The translations under genes were made by a program, and so were the position numbers. Positions 41,712-49,331 of a stretch of DNA of 51,834 nt are shown one piece after another (within the stretch, counting starts at the first letter, position 1; each line of letters opens with the position of its first letter). The stretch comes from Vulcanimicrobiota bacterium (GTDB lineage Bacteria > Vulcanimicrobiota > Vulcanimicrobiia > Vulcanimicrobiales > Vulcanimicrobiaceae), in assembly GCA_030041225.1 (NCBI GenBank), contig JASHOG010000076.1, forward strand, positions 1-51,834. The letters run 5' to 3'. The notes below the pieces were generated by a model. The model searched no databases. It had not been told where the DNA came from and saw only the letters and a list, made by a program, of their open reading frames with translations.

Positions 41712-43226
41712 CTAGTGATTCAATTGCATGAAGAACAGGCGATCGGCGTAATCGAAGTAGACGACGTAGTTCAAGAGCACGTTGCGACCGATGATGCCGT
41801 CGTACGCCCTGGCATCGAGCCCTCCGAAGGACGGGTCTATCGCCGGAACGAGCACTTCACCGGTTTGAAAGCGAGCCGGCCCGAAGCTGAAGTCGGGGAC
41901 GTCGTACGTCTTGACGGCGACGTTCCCGTTGACGCCGAATATCGTTGACTCGGCTCCAAGTCCCACGCTGTACCCGCCGCTCACGGCATAGGCCTCTGGC
42001 GTGTCGGGCGATTGCCAGGCATTGTGAATCTTTCCTAGGTAGCCTGGAAAGAGCATGGTCGCAAATCCGCCGGTGTCGACGACGAAGCTTCCCGTGACAC
42101 CTCCAAACGAAGCCGGAACGCGCGGCAAGCAGTCGTCGACGTCCATCGCCATCGGCTGAATGCCGGCGACGCTTGGGTTGAACGAGGATCGAGGATACAT
42201 CTTCACTTCTTTGTTCTTGAGATCGACACTGACGATCGCATTCGCGAAGAAGTCACATCCCATGAGGCCCGCGACGCTCTGACCGAGCTGGCCGAACTCT
42301 CCTACCTCGTGCACGAGATCGAAGACGACGTTGTGCGCCCGTAGACTGCCGATGCTCACGTCGCTTGCGACCGCCTCTCCCCCGACCTCCTGAAGGCCGA
42401 AGTTCCGGGCCACGCCCGGGTCGATCGTGAGTCCGTCAGCGCCGCTGTCGAGCACAAAATCTGCGGAGTGTCCCGAGATCGTCGCGTGCACGATGAGTTG
42501 ACCTCCTTCGTCCATCGAAACCGGAAGCACAACCAGCGTATCCGGAAGGGCGAAGAGTAGACGGGACGAGGGGATCGCAGGCACGACACTCTGGTTTTCC
42601 GTAAACGAGACGATCTGTTCGTCCACGTCGTCTGCCGCGTTTCCGTCGCTGTCGCGCGTGCGGAACGCAACCATCTCGCCATCGACGGGCCGGTAGTCCG
42701 AGTACTCCCTCACTACGTTTGATCCGTCGCTACCGGTTCGATCGACACGATCGAGGAGAAACGTCTGCGCGTCGAAATACGCGCGTTGCTTACCGTCCGC
42801 CGTCGTCGTCTCGACGACGTACTCACGCGGCTCCGTCTGCGTCAATCCAAGGACGCGCATGCTCGCGGCGTTGTCAGGGTCGAGCCAGTATTGCCCATCG
42901 GAGTCGGGGTGGTGGATACCGCTCTCCAACAGAACGGTGCCGTTTGCATCCTGCCACCAGCTCTGGCCGTTAGAGGAACCTTCGAGCGTCGTTATGGGCC
43001 CGCGTTGGTCGATCTCTACCCAATCATTGCCCACGATCTGTGTGCTCGCCGTCTCCACGCCGTCGGCGCGCACGAGCCTACGAACGATGAGATACGAGTT
43101 GCCGTTCACGTGACCCACGGCCGCATGGTACTTTTCCACAATCTGCTGCGCCGTTACGTCCGTCGGCGTGTACTGATCGTCGGCACTCGCGACGAATGCC
43201 GCCGCCATCATCAGCACGGAGAACAT
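41712..43226 (-). CDS. Exported protein: LolA-like domain plus two retropepsin-like domains
   Basis: 504 residues from the ATG at 43226, with a signal peptide (MFSVLMMAAAFVASA). Residues about 20-210 look like a LolA-like outer-membrane-lipoprotein-carrier fold (QQIVEKYHAAVG, NGQSWWQDANG, REYVVETTTADGKQRAYFDAQTFLLDRVDR). Then come two retropepsin-like lobes: D260-SG in ADFVLDSGADGLTI and D384-TG in GSFVVDTGGFATML. With both catalytic aspartates in one chain it could act as a single-chain aspartyl protease, although retropepsins normally dimerise. The substrate is unknown. A longer ORF from 43397 overlaps the MFS gene and is rejected. Confidence 0.8.
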   Translation of the reverse strand: MFSVLMMAAAFVASADDQYTPTDVTAQQIVEKYHAAVGHVNGNSYLIVRRLVRADGVETASTQIVGNDWVEIDQRGPITTLEGSSNGQSWWQDANGTVLLESGIHHPDSDGQYWLDPDNAASMRVLGLTQTEPREYVVETTTADGKQRAYFDAQTFLLDRVDRTGSDGSNVVREYSDYRPVDGEMVAFRTRDSDGNAADDVDEQIVSFTENQSVVPAIPSSRLLFALPDTLVVLPVSMDEGGQLIVHATISGHSADFVLDSGADGLTIDPGVARNFGLQEVGGEAVASDVSIGSLRAHNVVFDLVHEVGEFGQLGQSVAGLMGCDFFANAIVSVDLKNKEVKMYPRSSFNPSVAGIQPMAMDVDDCLPRVPASFGGVTGSFVVDTGGFATMLFPGYLGKIHNAWQSPDTPEAYAVSGGYSVGLGAESTIFGVNGNVAVKTYDVPDFSFGPARFQTGEVLVPAIDPSFGGLDARAYDGIIGRNVLLNYVVYFDYADRLFFMQLNH

Positions 43227-43236
43227 ATGTACAAAC

Positions 43237-44409
43237 CTACGCAGGCGAGCCGCGACTCTCCTCCGCCGAGCGTCGAAAAGCGACGACGAAGAGCGGCAAC
43301 GCGAGCGCTTGCACGAGCAACGAAAACAGCACGAGCGCCGGCAGCGAGAGATCGTAGAGCTCGCCCATCGCCGCGCTTCCCACAAACCACGCCACACCGT
43401 AGAAAGCGTCGAACGTTCCGAGCGCGGTCGCCCGTTGCGTCCCCGGCGTGATGCTTGCGATCGCCGAGGGCATCAGCGTCTCCTGGACGCCCATACCGAA
43501 GCCCCACAGGAGAACGCCTACGACCGCGAGCGGGAACGCTCCGAGAAACCCGAGCGGCGCGAAGAGCATGGCAAGCGCGAACGACCCGACGAGCGTCGGC
43601 AGCGGCGAGCGATCGTAGAGGCGCCCGAGGACCGGCGCCGTGACTGCACCGATGAGCATCGCGACGGCATAGAGCACGGGAATCGCTTCGTTCGTCATCA
43701 CGCGCGCCTTGCTGAGGTGAAACGCGAGGAGCGCGAAATCGGAGAACCCAGCCGCAATACATGCACCTGCGATCACGTAGAGCCAATACGCACGGCTGAA
43801 GCGCTTGACGCGCGGAGTTGCCTGCGGCTCGAGATCGTGCGGCGCCGGATACCGCAAACGCGCATAGGATAGTGCGAGGAGTGCGAGCAGCGCAGGAATC
43901 AGGAGCACTGCGAACGCGCGGCCGAAACCGCCTCTGAACGCGAGCACTCCAGCGACGATCAACGGCCCGAGTGTCGCGCCCGTTTGATCCATCGCTTCAT
44001 GAAAGCCGAAGGCCCAACCTTGGCCGAGACGGGAGCCTGCATGCGCAAGCATCGAGCCCACCGAAGGTTTGCGAATGCCGCGTCCGAGGCGCTCGCCTAC
44101 GATCAGCGCCGAGGCAGCAGGCCACGCTCGCACGAGCGCAAGCGCAGGGACCGCGAGCACGTTGATCGCGTAACCAAGGAAGGCCAGCGGCCAGTATCGG
44201 CCCGTTCGGTCGGCAAGCCGTCCCGAGATGACGCGCAGCCCGTATCCGGCAAGCTCTCCGAGACCCGCTACGACGCCGACGATCAAGCCCGTCGCACCGA
44301 GCTGCGCGAGAAACGGCCCCGTGATGCTGCGGCCGCCCTCGTAGGTCATGTCAGCGAAGAGGCTCACCATACCGAGAAGAACGACGAAGCGGAACGCTGA
44401 CGCCTTCAT
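43237..44409 (-). CDS. MFS transporter (efflux/sugar-type)
   Basis: 390 residues from the ATG at 44409, which has AGGAAGAGG eight bases upstream; an ATG at 44430 is less likely. About twelve hydrophobic helices; the loop 2-3 motif GRLADRTGRYWPL and LGRLYDRSPLPTL are the MFS signature repeats. The first helix region VSLFADMTYEGGRSITGPFLAQLGATG resembles a small group of uncharacterised MFS proteins often annotated as antibiotic-resistance-like permeases. Substrate unknown. It is divergent from the next MFS gene with a 33-base gap and is followed by the aspartyl protease gene. Confidence 0.85.
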   Translation of the reverse strand: MKASAFRFVVLLGMVSLFADMTYEGGRSITGPFLAQLGATGLIVGVVAGLGELAGYGLRVISGRLADRTGRYWPLAFLGYAINVLAVPALALVRAWPAASALIVGERLGRGIRKPSVGSMLAHAGSRLGQGWAFGFHEAMDQTGATLGPLIVAGVLAFRGGFGRAFAVLLIPALLALLALSYARLRYPAPHDLEPQATPRVKRFSRAYWLYVIAGACIAAGFSDFALLAFHLSKARVMTNEAIPVLYAVAMLIGAVTAPVLGRLYDRSPLPTLVGSFALAMLFAPLGFLGAFPLAVVGVLLWGFGMGVQETLMPSAIASITPGTQRATALGTFDAFYGVAWFVGSAAMGELYDLSLPALVLFSLLVQALALPLFVVAFRRSAEESRGSPA

Positions 44410-44442
44410 GCGAAGGGCCTCTTCCTGCATGGTCCGCGCTCG

Positions 44443-45693
44443 ATGACGCAGCGAAGGTACGCCGTCTTGGGGCTCATGTTCTTGGCGATCTCCGTCAACT
44501 ACATGGACCGAGTGAACTTCTCCGTCTCGATGCCGGCGATTCGCCAAGCATTCGGCTTCAGCTTACAAGAGATCAGCCAAATTCTCTTCGTCTGGGGCAT
44601 CATCTACGCGCTCTTCAACTTTCCGGGCGGATGGCTCGTCGATCGTCTTGGGCTGCGTTACGGGCTCGTTCTCACGCTGGGATGGTGGTCGCTCTTCACG
44701 ATCCTGACACCCTTCGCGCGCACGCTCGCGGGATGGTTCGCGGTGCGCGGAACAATGGGAGCGGGAGAGGCACCGATCTGGTCGCTGAACGCAAAATCCG
44801 CGGCGTCCCTGGCGGGGCCCGGCCGGCGTTCGATGTTCTTTACGTGGGCGGGCTCGGGACAGTACATGGGACCTTTTATCGGCAATGCGCTCGCCGGTGT
44901 GATCCTCGTGAAATGCGGCTGGCAGTGGACGTTCATCGCCTTCGGCATCGCCGGACTCGCCCTTCTGCCGGTGTGGTTCTTCATCGTGCGCGATCGTCCG
45001 ATGTTCGGATCACGCGAGGCGAGCGAGAGCACCGATTGGCCCGGAATCAGGAACACCGTCTTCAGCCGGACGGGCTTGGGGATGCTGCTCGTGTGCATCA
45101 CATTCGGCTACATCCTGTGGACGTTCGTCAACTGGGTGCCGAGCTACATGTTCTACACGTTTCACATAAGCGTGCTCAAGAGCGCGCTCTGGGCGAGCGC
45201 CGGTGCAGGATTCGGCCTCGTCGGATTCATTCTCTCCGGACCGATCAACGATTGGCTCGTCGCTCGCTTCGATCGTCTCACCGCGCGGCGCATCGGCGCC
45301 GCGATCCCGATGCTTTGCGCAGCGCTCTGTATTCTCGCCTCGGTCGCAACTGCGGGCGCCGGGTTCATTGCCGCGACGGCCGTTCTCATCGGGCTGGCGC
45401 AGATGCTCATGAACATGACGGTCGGCGCTTGGGCGGTCAACGTCATCGACATCTCTCCGAATAAGGCGTCCACCGGCTTCGTCTATGGCGTGTACAACGG
45501 CGCCCTGAACATCATGGGCGCCTGTAGTGCGCTCATCGTCGGTGCGCTCGCGGCGCGCTTCAACTTCCCGGTCGCCTTCGGCAGCGAGCTGTTCTTCATG
45601 CTCGTCTTCGTCGCCGCGATGCTCTTCATCGTGGACCGAGCCAGCTATACGCGCCTCATCGCTCGATCAGCGCCCGCAGACTCTCCTGCTTAG
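44443..45693 (+). CDS. MFS transporter, anion:cation symporter (ACS) family
   Basis: 416 residues, twelve predicted TM helices. The N-terminal YMDRVNFSVSMPAIRQAFG and the motif GGWLVDRLGLRYGL are typical of the ACS family, which takes up organic anions such as hexuronates, galactonate or glucarate with H+ or Na+. No sugar-acid catabolic genes lie nearby to fix the substrate. The gene overlaps the end of the convergent vapC by four bases, so it has essentially no 3' untranslated spacer. Confidence 0.87.
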   Translation: MTQRRYAVLGLMFLAISVNYMDRVNFSVSMPAIRQAFGFSLQEISQILFVWGIIYALFNFPGGWLVDRLGLRYGLVLTLGWWSLFTILTPFARTLAGWFAVRGTMGAGEAPIWSLNAKSAASLAGPGRRSMFFTWAGSGQYMGPFIGNALAGVILVKCGWQWTFIAFGIAGLALLPVWFFIVRDRPMFGSREASESTDWPGIRNTVFSRTGLGMLLVCITFGYILWTFVNWVPSYMFYTFHISVLKSALWASAGAGFGLVGFILSGPINDWLVARFDRLTARRIGAAIPMLCAALCILASVATAGAGFIAATAVLIGLAQMLMNMTVGAWAVNVIDISPNKASTGFVYGVYNGALNIMGACSALIVGALAARFNFPVAFGSELFFMLVFVAAMLFIVDRASYTRLIARSAPADSPA

Positions 45694-46118
45694 GCGCTCC
45701 CCCTCACGTCGATCACGCGCATTTCAGGAAACGCGCGCCGATAAAACGCACCATCGCGCGTTACGAGGCTTCCCACGGTGCACGCGTGCGCACCGATGAT
45801 AAAATCCGCTAGGATCCGACGCGGCGCACCGGCCCCGGAACGCCTCCTTCGCATGGCGTAGGCGCCGAAGGCGGCGCCTGCATGCGCCCAAACCTCAGGC
45901 CGAAGATCGAAGTCGACGGAGATGCATGCAGAACGCAGCATCTCGTCGACGAGCGCTCGGCTTGCAGCGTTCCCGAACAGCTCAGCGTACACGATGCCGC
46001 AAATCACGATGGCGCCTTTTTCAGCCGCCTCTTCGATTGCGCGGACGAGCGGCTCGACGGTGTGCGGAACGCCTTCGTCGAGATCGATAAGGACGTTCGT
46101 GTCAAGTGCGGTCGTCAT
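45690..46118 (-). CDS. VapC-type PIN-domain ribonuclease toxin
   Basis: 142 residues from the ATG at 46118 (MTTALDTNVLIDL); an ATG at 46124 is also in frame. The four PIN acidic residues are all visible: D6, E46, D105 and D122. VapC toxins cut tRNA or rRNA when released from their antitoxin. The start lies inside the last codons of the AbrB-type antitoxin gene (17-base overlap), the usual coupling of toxin-antitoxin pairs. The catalytic set is intact, so the toxin should be active. Confidence 0.88.
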   Translation of the reverse strand: MTTALDTNVLIDLDEGVPHTVEPLVRAIEEAAEKGAIVICGIVYAELFGNAASRALVDEMLRSACISVDFDLRPEVWAHAGAAFGAYAMRRRRSGAGAPRRILADFIIGAHACTVGSLVTRDGAFYRRAFPEMRVIDVRGSA

Positions 46119-46374
46119 AATCATCGTGACCACGCATCTCGCGAATCCAGGCATCAACCTCTTCGGCGGACATGCCCTTACCAACACGATGGCGACCGAT
46201 GAGCGGTGCGAGCCGCTCGCGGACGCTCGGCGGCGCCACGACGACGGTACCATCCTCCTCGACTTCGAATCGCACGCTGTCGCCCGGCCCCACGTGGAGC
46301 AGCGCGCTGATCCCAGCCGGCAGAGTCAGCTGGTTCTTACTCGTTATCCTTGCTCTGAACTCCTTACGACTCAT
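46102..46374 (-). CDS. AbrB/MazE-type antitoxin
   Basis: 90 residues. The N-terminal swapped-hairpin AbrB domain reads FRARITSKNQLTLPAGISALLHVGPGDSVRFEVEEDGTVVV, and the C-terminal tail (MSAEEVDAWIREMRGHDDYDDRT) would wrap the PIN toxin. The domain also binds DNA, so the pair should repress its own promoter. The ATG at 46374 is preceded directly by TAAGGA, too close for normal ribosome binding, but the promoter geometry suggests a near-leaderless mRNA. Confidence 0.88.
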   Translation of the reverse strand: MSRKEFRARITSKNQLTLPAGISALLHVGPGDSVRFEVEEDGTVVVAPPSVRERLAPLIGRHRVGKGMSAEEVDAWIREMRGHDDYDDRT

Positions 46375-46382
46375 TCCTTACC

Positions 46383-46412
46383 ATCATAGCGCCGGCCCTC
46401 AAGGCTCGTCAA
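46383..46412 (-). promoter_or_regulatory. Promoter of the AbrB-VapC module
   Basis: On the minus strand TTGACG (46412-46407), an 18-base spacer and TATGAT (46388-46383) form a near-consensus sigma70 promoter. Transcription would begin at about 46376, one or two bases before the antitoxin ATG, so the mRNA is almost leaderless. Confidence 0.6.
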
Positions 46413-46436
46413 GACGCACGCTTGAAGGCAGGGTAC

Positions 46437-48203
46437 GTGGCGCCTGTTCGGATGCGAGCCGCTATTCTTGTCCTTTGCGCATTGACCGAGCTCATGATGG
46501 TAGCGGCCTTCATCGATGTCGTTGGCCTGGGCGACAGGCCGTGGTACGGCAACGCGGGCATCAGTCTCGGGCCGCCGGTACGCCACGCTCCGCCGTTCCG
46601 AGCCGAAGTGCTTTCGGTGGAGGCAGGGCAGGCGGCAGATCGCGCCGGCCTGCGCGTCGGCGATCTCATCGATATTCGGCACAGCACGCCTCTCGAGCGC
46701 TGGCAGTGGTTCGACGGATTCCCTACGCCGATCACCGGAACGCCGACGACGTTCGTCGTCGAGCGGAACGGGCAGACAATGCGCGCTGCCGTCGTACCCC
46801 GCCCGTGGGACCTCTCGCGGTATTGGTATGTCTTCCTCGGCCCGCTCGGCATGTTCTTTCTCGTGCTGATCGCAATGCTGATCGCGTGGCGCGCTGAACC
46901 GACGAAAGCAAATCTCATGCTTTCCGGTGTCTTGTTGTTAATTGGCGCGGGCGCGATGGGAGAGACGAACGAGTTCGCAGTGCCCTGGGCGTGGGTTTAT
47001 GACGCTCTCGGCGTCCTCGCTCTCATGGTACCGGCGGCCATGGGCCTATGGGCGACGTACGCGTCATCATTCGCGACCCCGCTCTCGCGAGGCCGCCTGA
47101 TAGCGCTGCGCCTGTGCTACGCATCGCTCCTCGTCACGGCGTCCATGCTCCTCGCGCAGGTCATCGGACTGACGACGCTCTGGTACGATCCGATGACGTT
47201 CTTCAGCCCCGTGACGCTGCTTCCGCCGAATCTGCTCTGCACCGCGCTCGCCCTTCTCTGCAGCCTGCTCGCACTGCGTGCATCGACCGGCAGCGAGCGT
47301 CAGCGTGCCGCGTGGGCGCTCATCAGCCTGACGATCTTCTTCGTCATCTATGACCTCTTCATCACCGGGCTTCCCTTGTTCAGCGTCGCCGGCTCCTACA
47401 CGCTCTACCTCGTCGAAATTGGTATCGGCAACGCCAACATGTTCGTGCTCCCGATCGTTCTCGCGTACGCCGTCCTTTCGCATCGCTTGATCGACCTCGG
47501 ATTCATTTTGAACCGAGCCACGGTATTCGCTTTCGTTTCACTTGTCGTCGTCGGCGCGTTCCTCGTTATCGAGTGGGCCTTTAGTCATTGGCTGGAATCG
47601 GCGACGCACGCAACGAACGCTGCGTTCGGACTCGGCGTTGCGGTCGCGCTCGGCTTCTCGGTACGATACGTGCACGGATTCGTCGATCGCTTCGTCGATC
47701 GCGTCTTCTTTAGGAAGCGCCACGAGGACGAGGCCGCGCTCCGCGCCTTTGCTCACGAATGCTCGTACATAACGGACCCCATGGTCCTGCTGGAGCGCGC
47801 GGTTTCCGTCGTTTCCGACCACACGGCGACGGCCGGAGTCGAAGTGATCCGGCCGCAACAGGTTGACGAGAACGACACGGCGGTCGTCGCTCTCAAGGCA
47901 TGGGGAAAGCCGATCGATCTGCACGGCTACCCGCGCTCGTCGTTACGTGGCGAGCTTGCGTTTCCGATGATCTCGCGCGGTAAGCTCGTCGGAGCGCTTG
48001 TGTGCCGCGCGAAGACGAACGGCGAGTCGTTCGCGCCCGACGAGATCGACGCTATTGCGACCCTTGCTCATAGCGTGGGCGTCACGCTCGATGCGCTGGC
48101 TCCCGCGACGGCGGACGGCATCGCCGGCTTGCATCGCGCGATTGACGAGATGCGCGACGCGATCGTCGCTGAGTTGCGCACCTTCCGCGTAGCCCAGCCG
48201 TAG
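46437..48203 (+). CDS. PDZ - multi-TM - GAF membrane protein (paralogue 2)
   Basis: About 588 residues; the GTG at 46437 has AAGG eight bases upstream, while TTG 46422 and ATG 46452 are alternatives. Same architecture as the protein at 19559-21304: N-terminal TM, PDZ-like VLSVEAGQAADRAGLRVGDLID, about nine TM helices, VRYVHGFVDRFVDRVFFRKRHEDEAALRAFAHECSYITD, then a GAF-like domain (GELAFPMISRGKLVGALVCR). The two share long stretches such as LSHRLIDLGFILNRATVF versus LSRRLLDVAFVINRAAVF. Neither has a kinase or other known output domain. This copy keeps a natural C-terminus (AELRTFRVAQP). It lies inside the segment that splits the rpsF-ssb and rpsR-rplI genes. Confidence 0.8.
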   Translation: MAPVRMRAAILVLCALTELMMVAAFIDVVGLGDRPWYGNAGISLGPPVRHAPPFRAEVLSVEAGQAADRAGLRVGDLIDIRHSTPLERWQWFDGFPTPITGTPTTFVVERNGQTMRAAVVPRPWDLSRYWYVFLGPLGMFFLVLIAMLIAWRAEPTKANLMLSGVLLLIGAGAMGETNEFAVPWAWVYDALGVLALMVPAAMGLWATYASSFATPLSRGRLIALRLCYASLLVTASMLLAQVIGLTTLWYDPMTFFSPVTLLPPNLLCTALALLCSLLALRASTGSERQRAAWALISLTIFFVIYDLFITGLPLFSVAGSYTLYLVEIGIGNANMFVLPIVLAYAVLSHRLIDLGFILNRATVFAFVSLVVVGAFLVIEWAFSHWLESATHATNAAFGLGVAVALGFSVRYVHGFVDRFVDRVFFRKRHEDEAALRAFAHECSYITDPMVLLERAVSVVSDHTATAGVEVIRPQQVDENDTAVVALKAWGKPIDLHGYPRSSLRGELAFPMISRGKLVGALVCRAKTNGESFAPDEIDAIATLAHSVGVTLDALAPATADGIAGLHRAIDEMRDAIVAELRTFRVAQP

Positions 48204-48258
48204 CCACCTTCGACAAGGTAGGGCGGCCGTCGTCAGAACGAGCCGGTCCGGCGGCCGG

Positions 48259-48330
48259 ATCGGAGTGTGGCACCGCCCATCCGCCGTACGGGTAGTCACC
48301 GTCTTCGTTCGGCCCGCCCGGAGCCTGGAT
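48259..48330 (-). pseudogene. Possible remnant of a DHFR/RibD-C-family gene
   Basis: The minus strand reads IQAPGGPNEDGDYPYGGWAVPHSD, split here as IQAPGGPNED and YGGWAVPHSD. This closely resembles the N-terminal substrate-loop region (…QAPGGPDED…GGWAVPYSD…) of dihydrofolate-reductase-like YyaP/RibD-C proteins. There is no proper start and the rest of the domain is absent. It lies immediately after the ssb stop, at the edge of the segment separating ssb from rpsR. The call rests on about 24 residues. Confidence 0.4.
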
Positions 48331-48334
48331 CCGA

Positions 48335-48775
48335 TCAGAACGGAATTTCGTCGTCGAGATCGTCGGAAAAAGGCTCTGATCCGCCGCTTGCGGGAGCACC
48401 GGCTCGCGCGCCGACGGGAGCGAACTCTTCCTCACCCGTGCCGCCGCCCGGAGCGTCGCGGCGACTACCGAGCATCTGCATATTGTCGATGACGACCTCG
48501 GTGGCTTTTCGTTTGTTGCCGTCCTTGTCGTCGTAGGTGCGGATCACGAGCCGCCCCTCGACGAGCGTGTTCTGTCCCTTCTTGAGATACGTGTTGCAGG
48601 TCTCGCCAAGCCGATCCCAAGCGACGATGTCGACGAAGGTCGTCTCTTCCTTATTGCGCGGATTGTTGACGGCGAGCGAGAATTTCGTCACCGCCTTTCC
48701 GGATTGGGTGTAACGAATCTCCGGATCGCGTGTTAAATTTCCCACGAGAATGACGCGATTGTATGACCCTGCCAT
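48335..48775 (-). CDS. ssb: Single-stranded DNA-binding protein
   Basis: 146 residues. OB-fold start SYNRVILVGNLTRDPEIRYTQSGKAV, FVDIVAWDRLGETCNTYLKKG, GRLVIRTYDDKDGNKRKATEVV, a Gly/Ala-rich linker, and the acidic tail DDLDDEIPF that recruits repair and replication proteins. GAGAGAG precedes the ATG. It lies 82 bases after rpsF, a spacer that holds a 7-base perfect hairpin (48838-48853). The expected next gene, rpsR, is missing here and lies 8 kb further on. Confidence 0.97.
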   Translation of the reverse strand: MAGSYNRVILVGNLTRDPEIRYTQSGKAVTKFSLAVNNPRNKEETTFVDIVAWDRLGETCNTYLKKGQNTLVEGRLVIRTYDDKDGNKRKATEVVIDNMQMLGSRRDAPGGGTGEEEFAPVGARAGAPASGGSEPFSDDLDDEIPF

Positions 48776-48837
48776 GGTGTCTCTCTCTTTCGCTATGTCA
48801 CGTTACGTGCGGTCGGCACGATCGTAGAACGGCCATA

Positions 48838-48853
48838 TGCCTACTGGTAGGCA
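48838..48853 (-). promoter_or_regulatory. Hairpin in the rpsF-ssb spacer
   Basis: Perfect inverted repeat TGCCTAC-CA-GTAGGCA, five bases past the rpsF stop region. It has no T-run, so it is not a terminator. It may stabilise or process the mRNA or bind a regulator. Function unknown. Confidence 0.35.
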
Positions 48854-48857
48854 CTCT

Positions 48858-49226
48858 TTAGAACTCGTCCGGGCTTTCCTCCGGTTCCTCAGCAGGGGCG
48901 GCGGGAGCCGTCTTCGCCATCGCCATCTGCGCCAGCGCGCGTTTGTCGAGCCGCACCAGCAGCTCGCGGAGCACGTCTTCGTGGAGCCTCAACTGCCGTT
49001 CGAGCTCCTTGGCAGCGGCGGGCGACGCGCGGAACTGCATCGCCACGTAGCTCCCCTCACGGGCGTCGCCGATCTCGTACGCCAGCCGCTTCTTGCCCAG
49101 GCGCTCGACGGCACCGACCTCTCCCCCCTGCGTGCGGACAATCCCGGCGATCGCGTTGGCGCGCTCCTCGACATCGCCGTCTTCCAGCGCAGGCCGCAGG
49201 ATATAGGTAATCTCGTACTCGTTCAT
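48858..49226 (-). CDS. rpsF: Ribosomal protein bS6
   Basis: 122 residues. bS6 fold: NEYEITYILRPALEDGDVEERANAIAGIVRTQGGEV, the LGKKRLAYEI signature, GSYVAMQFRA and ELERQLRLHEDVLRELLVRLD. A C-terminal Ala/Pro/Glu-rich tail (about 20 residues) follows. First gene of the rpsF-ssb pair. Confidence 0.97.
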   Translation of the reverse strand: MNEYEITYILRPALEDGDVEERANAIAGIVRTQGGEVGAVERLGKKRLAYEIGDAREGSYVAMQFRASPAAAKELERQLRLHEDVLRELLVRLDKRALAQMAMAKTAPAAPAEEPEESPDEF

Positions 49227-49235
49227 AACTCGGGT

Positions 49236-49265
49236 ATGCTATCACGCACATCTTCTCAACGACAA
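49236..49265 (-). promoter_or_regulatory. Putative rpsF promoter
   Basis: On the minus strand TTGTCG (49265-49260), an 18-base spacer and TAGCAT (49241-49236) precede the rpsF ATG at 49226. Transcription would start only three or four bases before the ATG. The boxes are weak matches, but no better candidate lies in this 105-base divergent gap. Confidence 0.35.
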
Positions 49266-49331
49266 GGGAGCCGCTGAAGGGGCCAAGGTCGCCCTCTCAG
49301 AGGCTTCGAAGGTCTCGCCCGTAGCCTAGAC

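Noticed and set aside
43237-45693. The two adjacent MFS genes as a recent duplication
   Set aside because: They are divergent in direction and share only general MFS motifs; one is ACS-type and the other is a different subfamily.
49227-49331. S6:S18 autoregulatory leader RNA before rpsF
   Set aside because: The predicted transcript starts only a few bases before the ATG and I could not fold the conserved structure in this gap.
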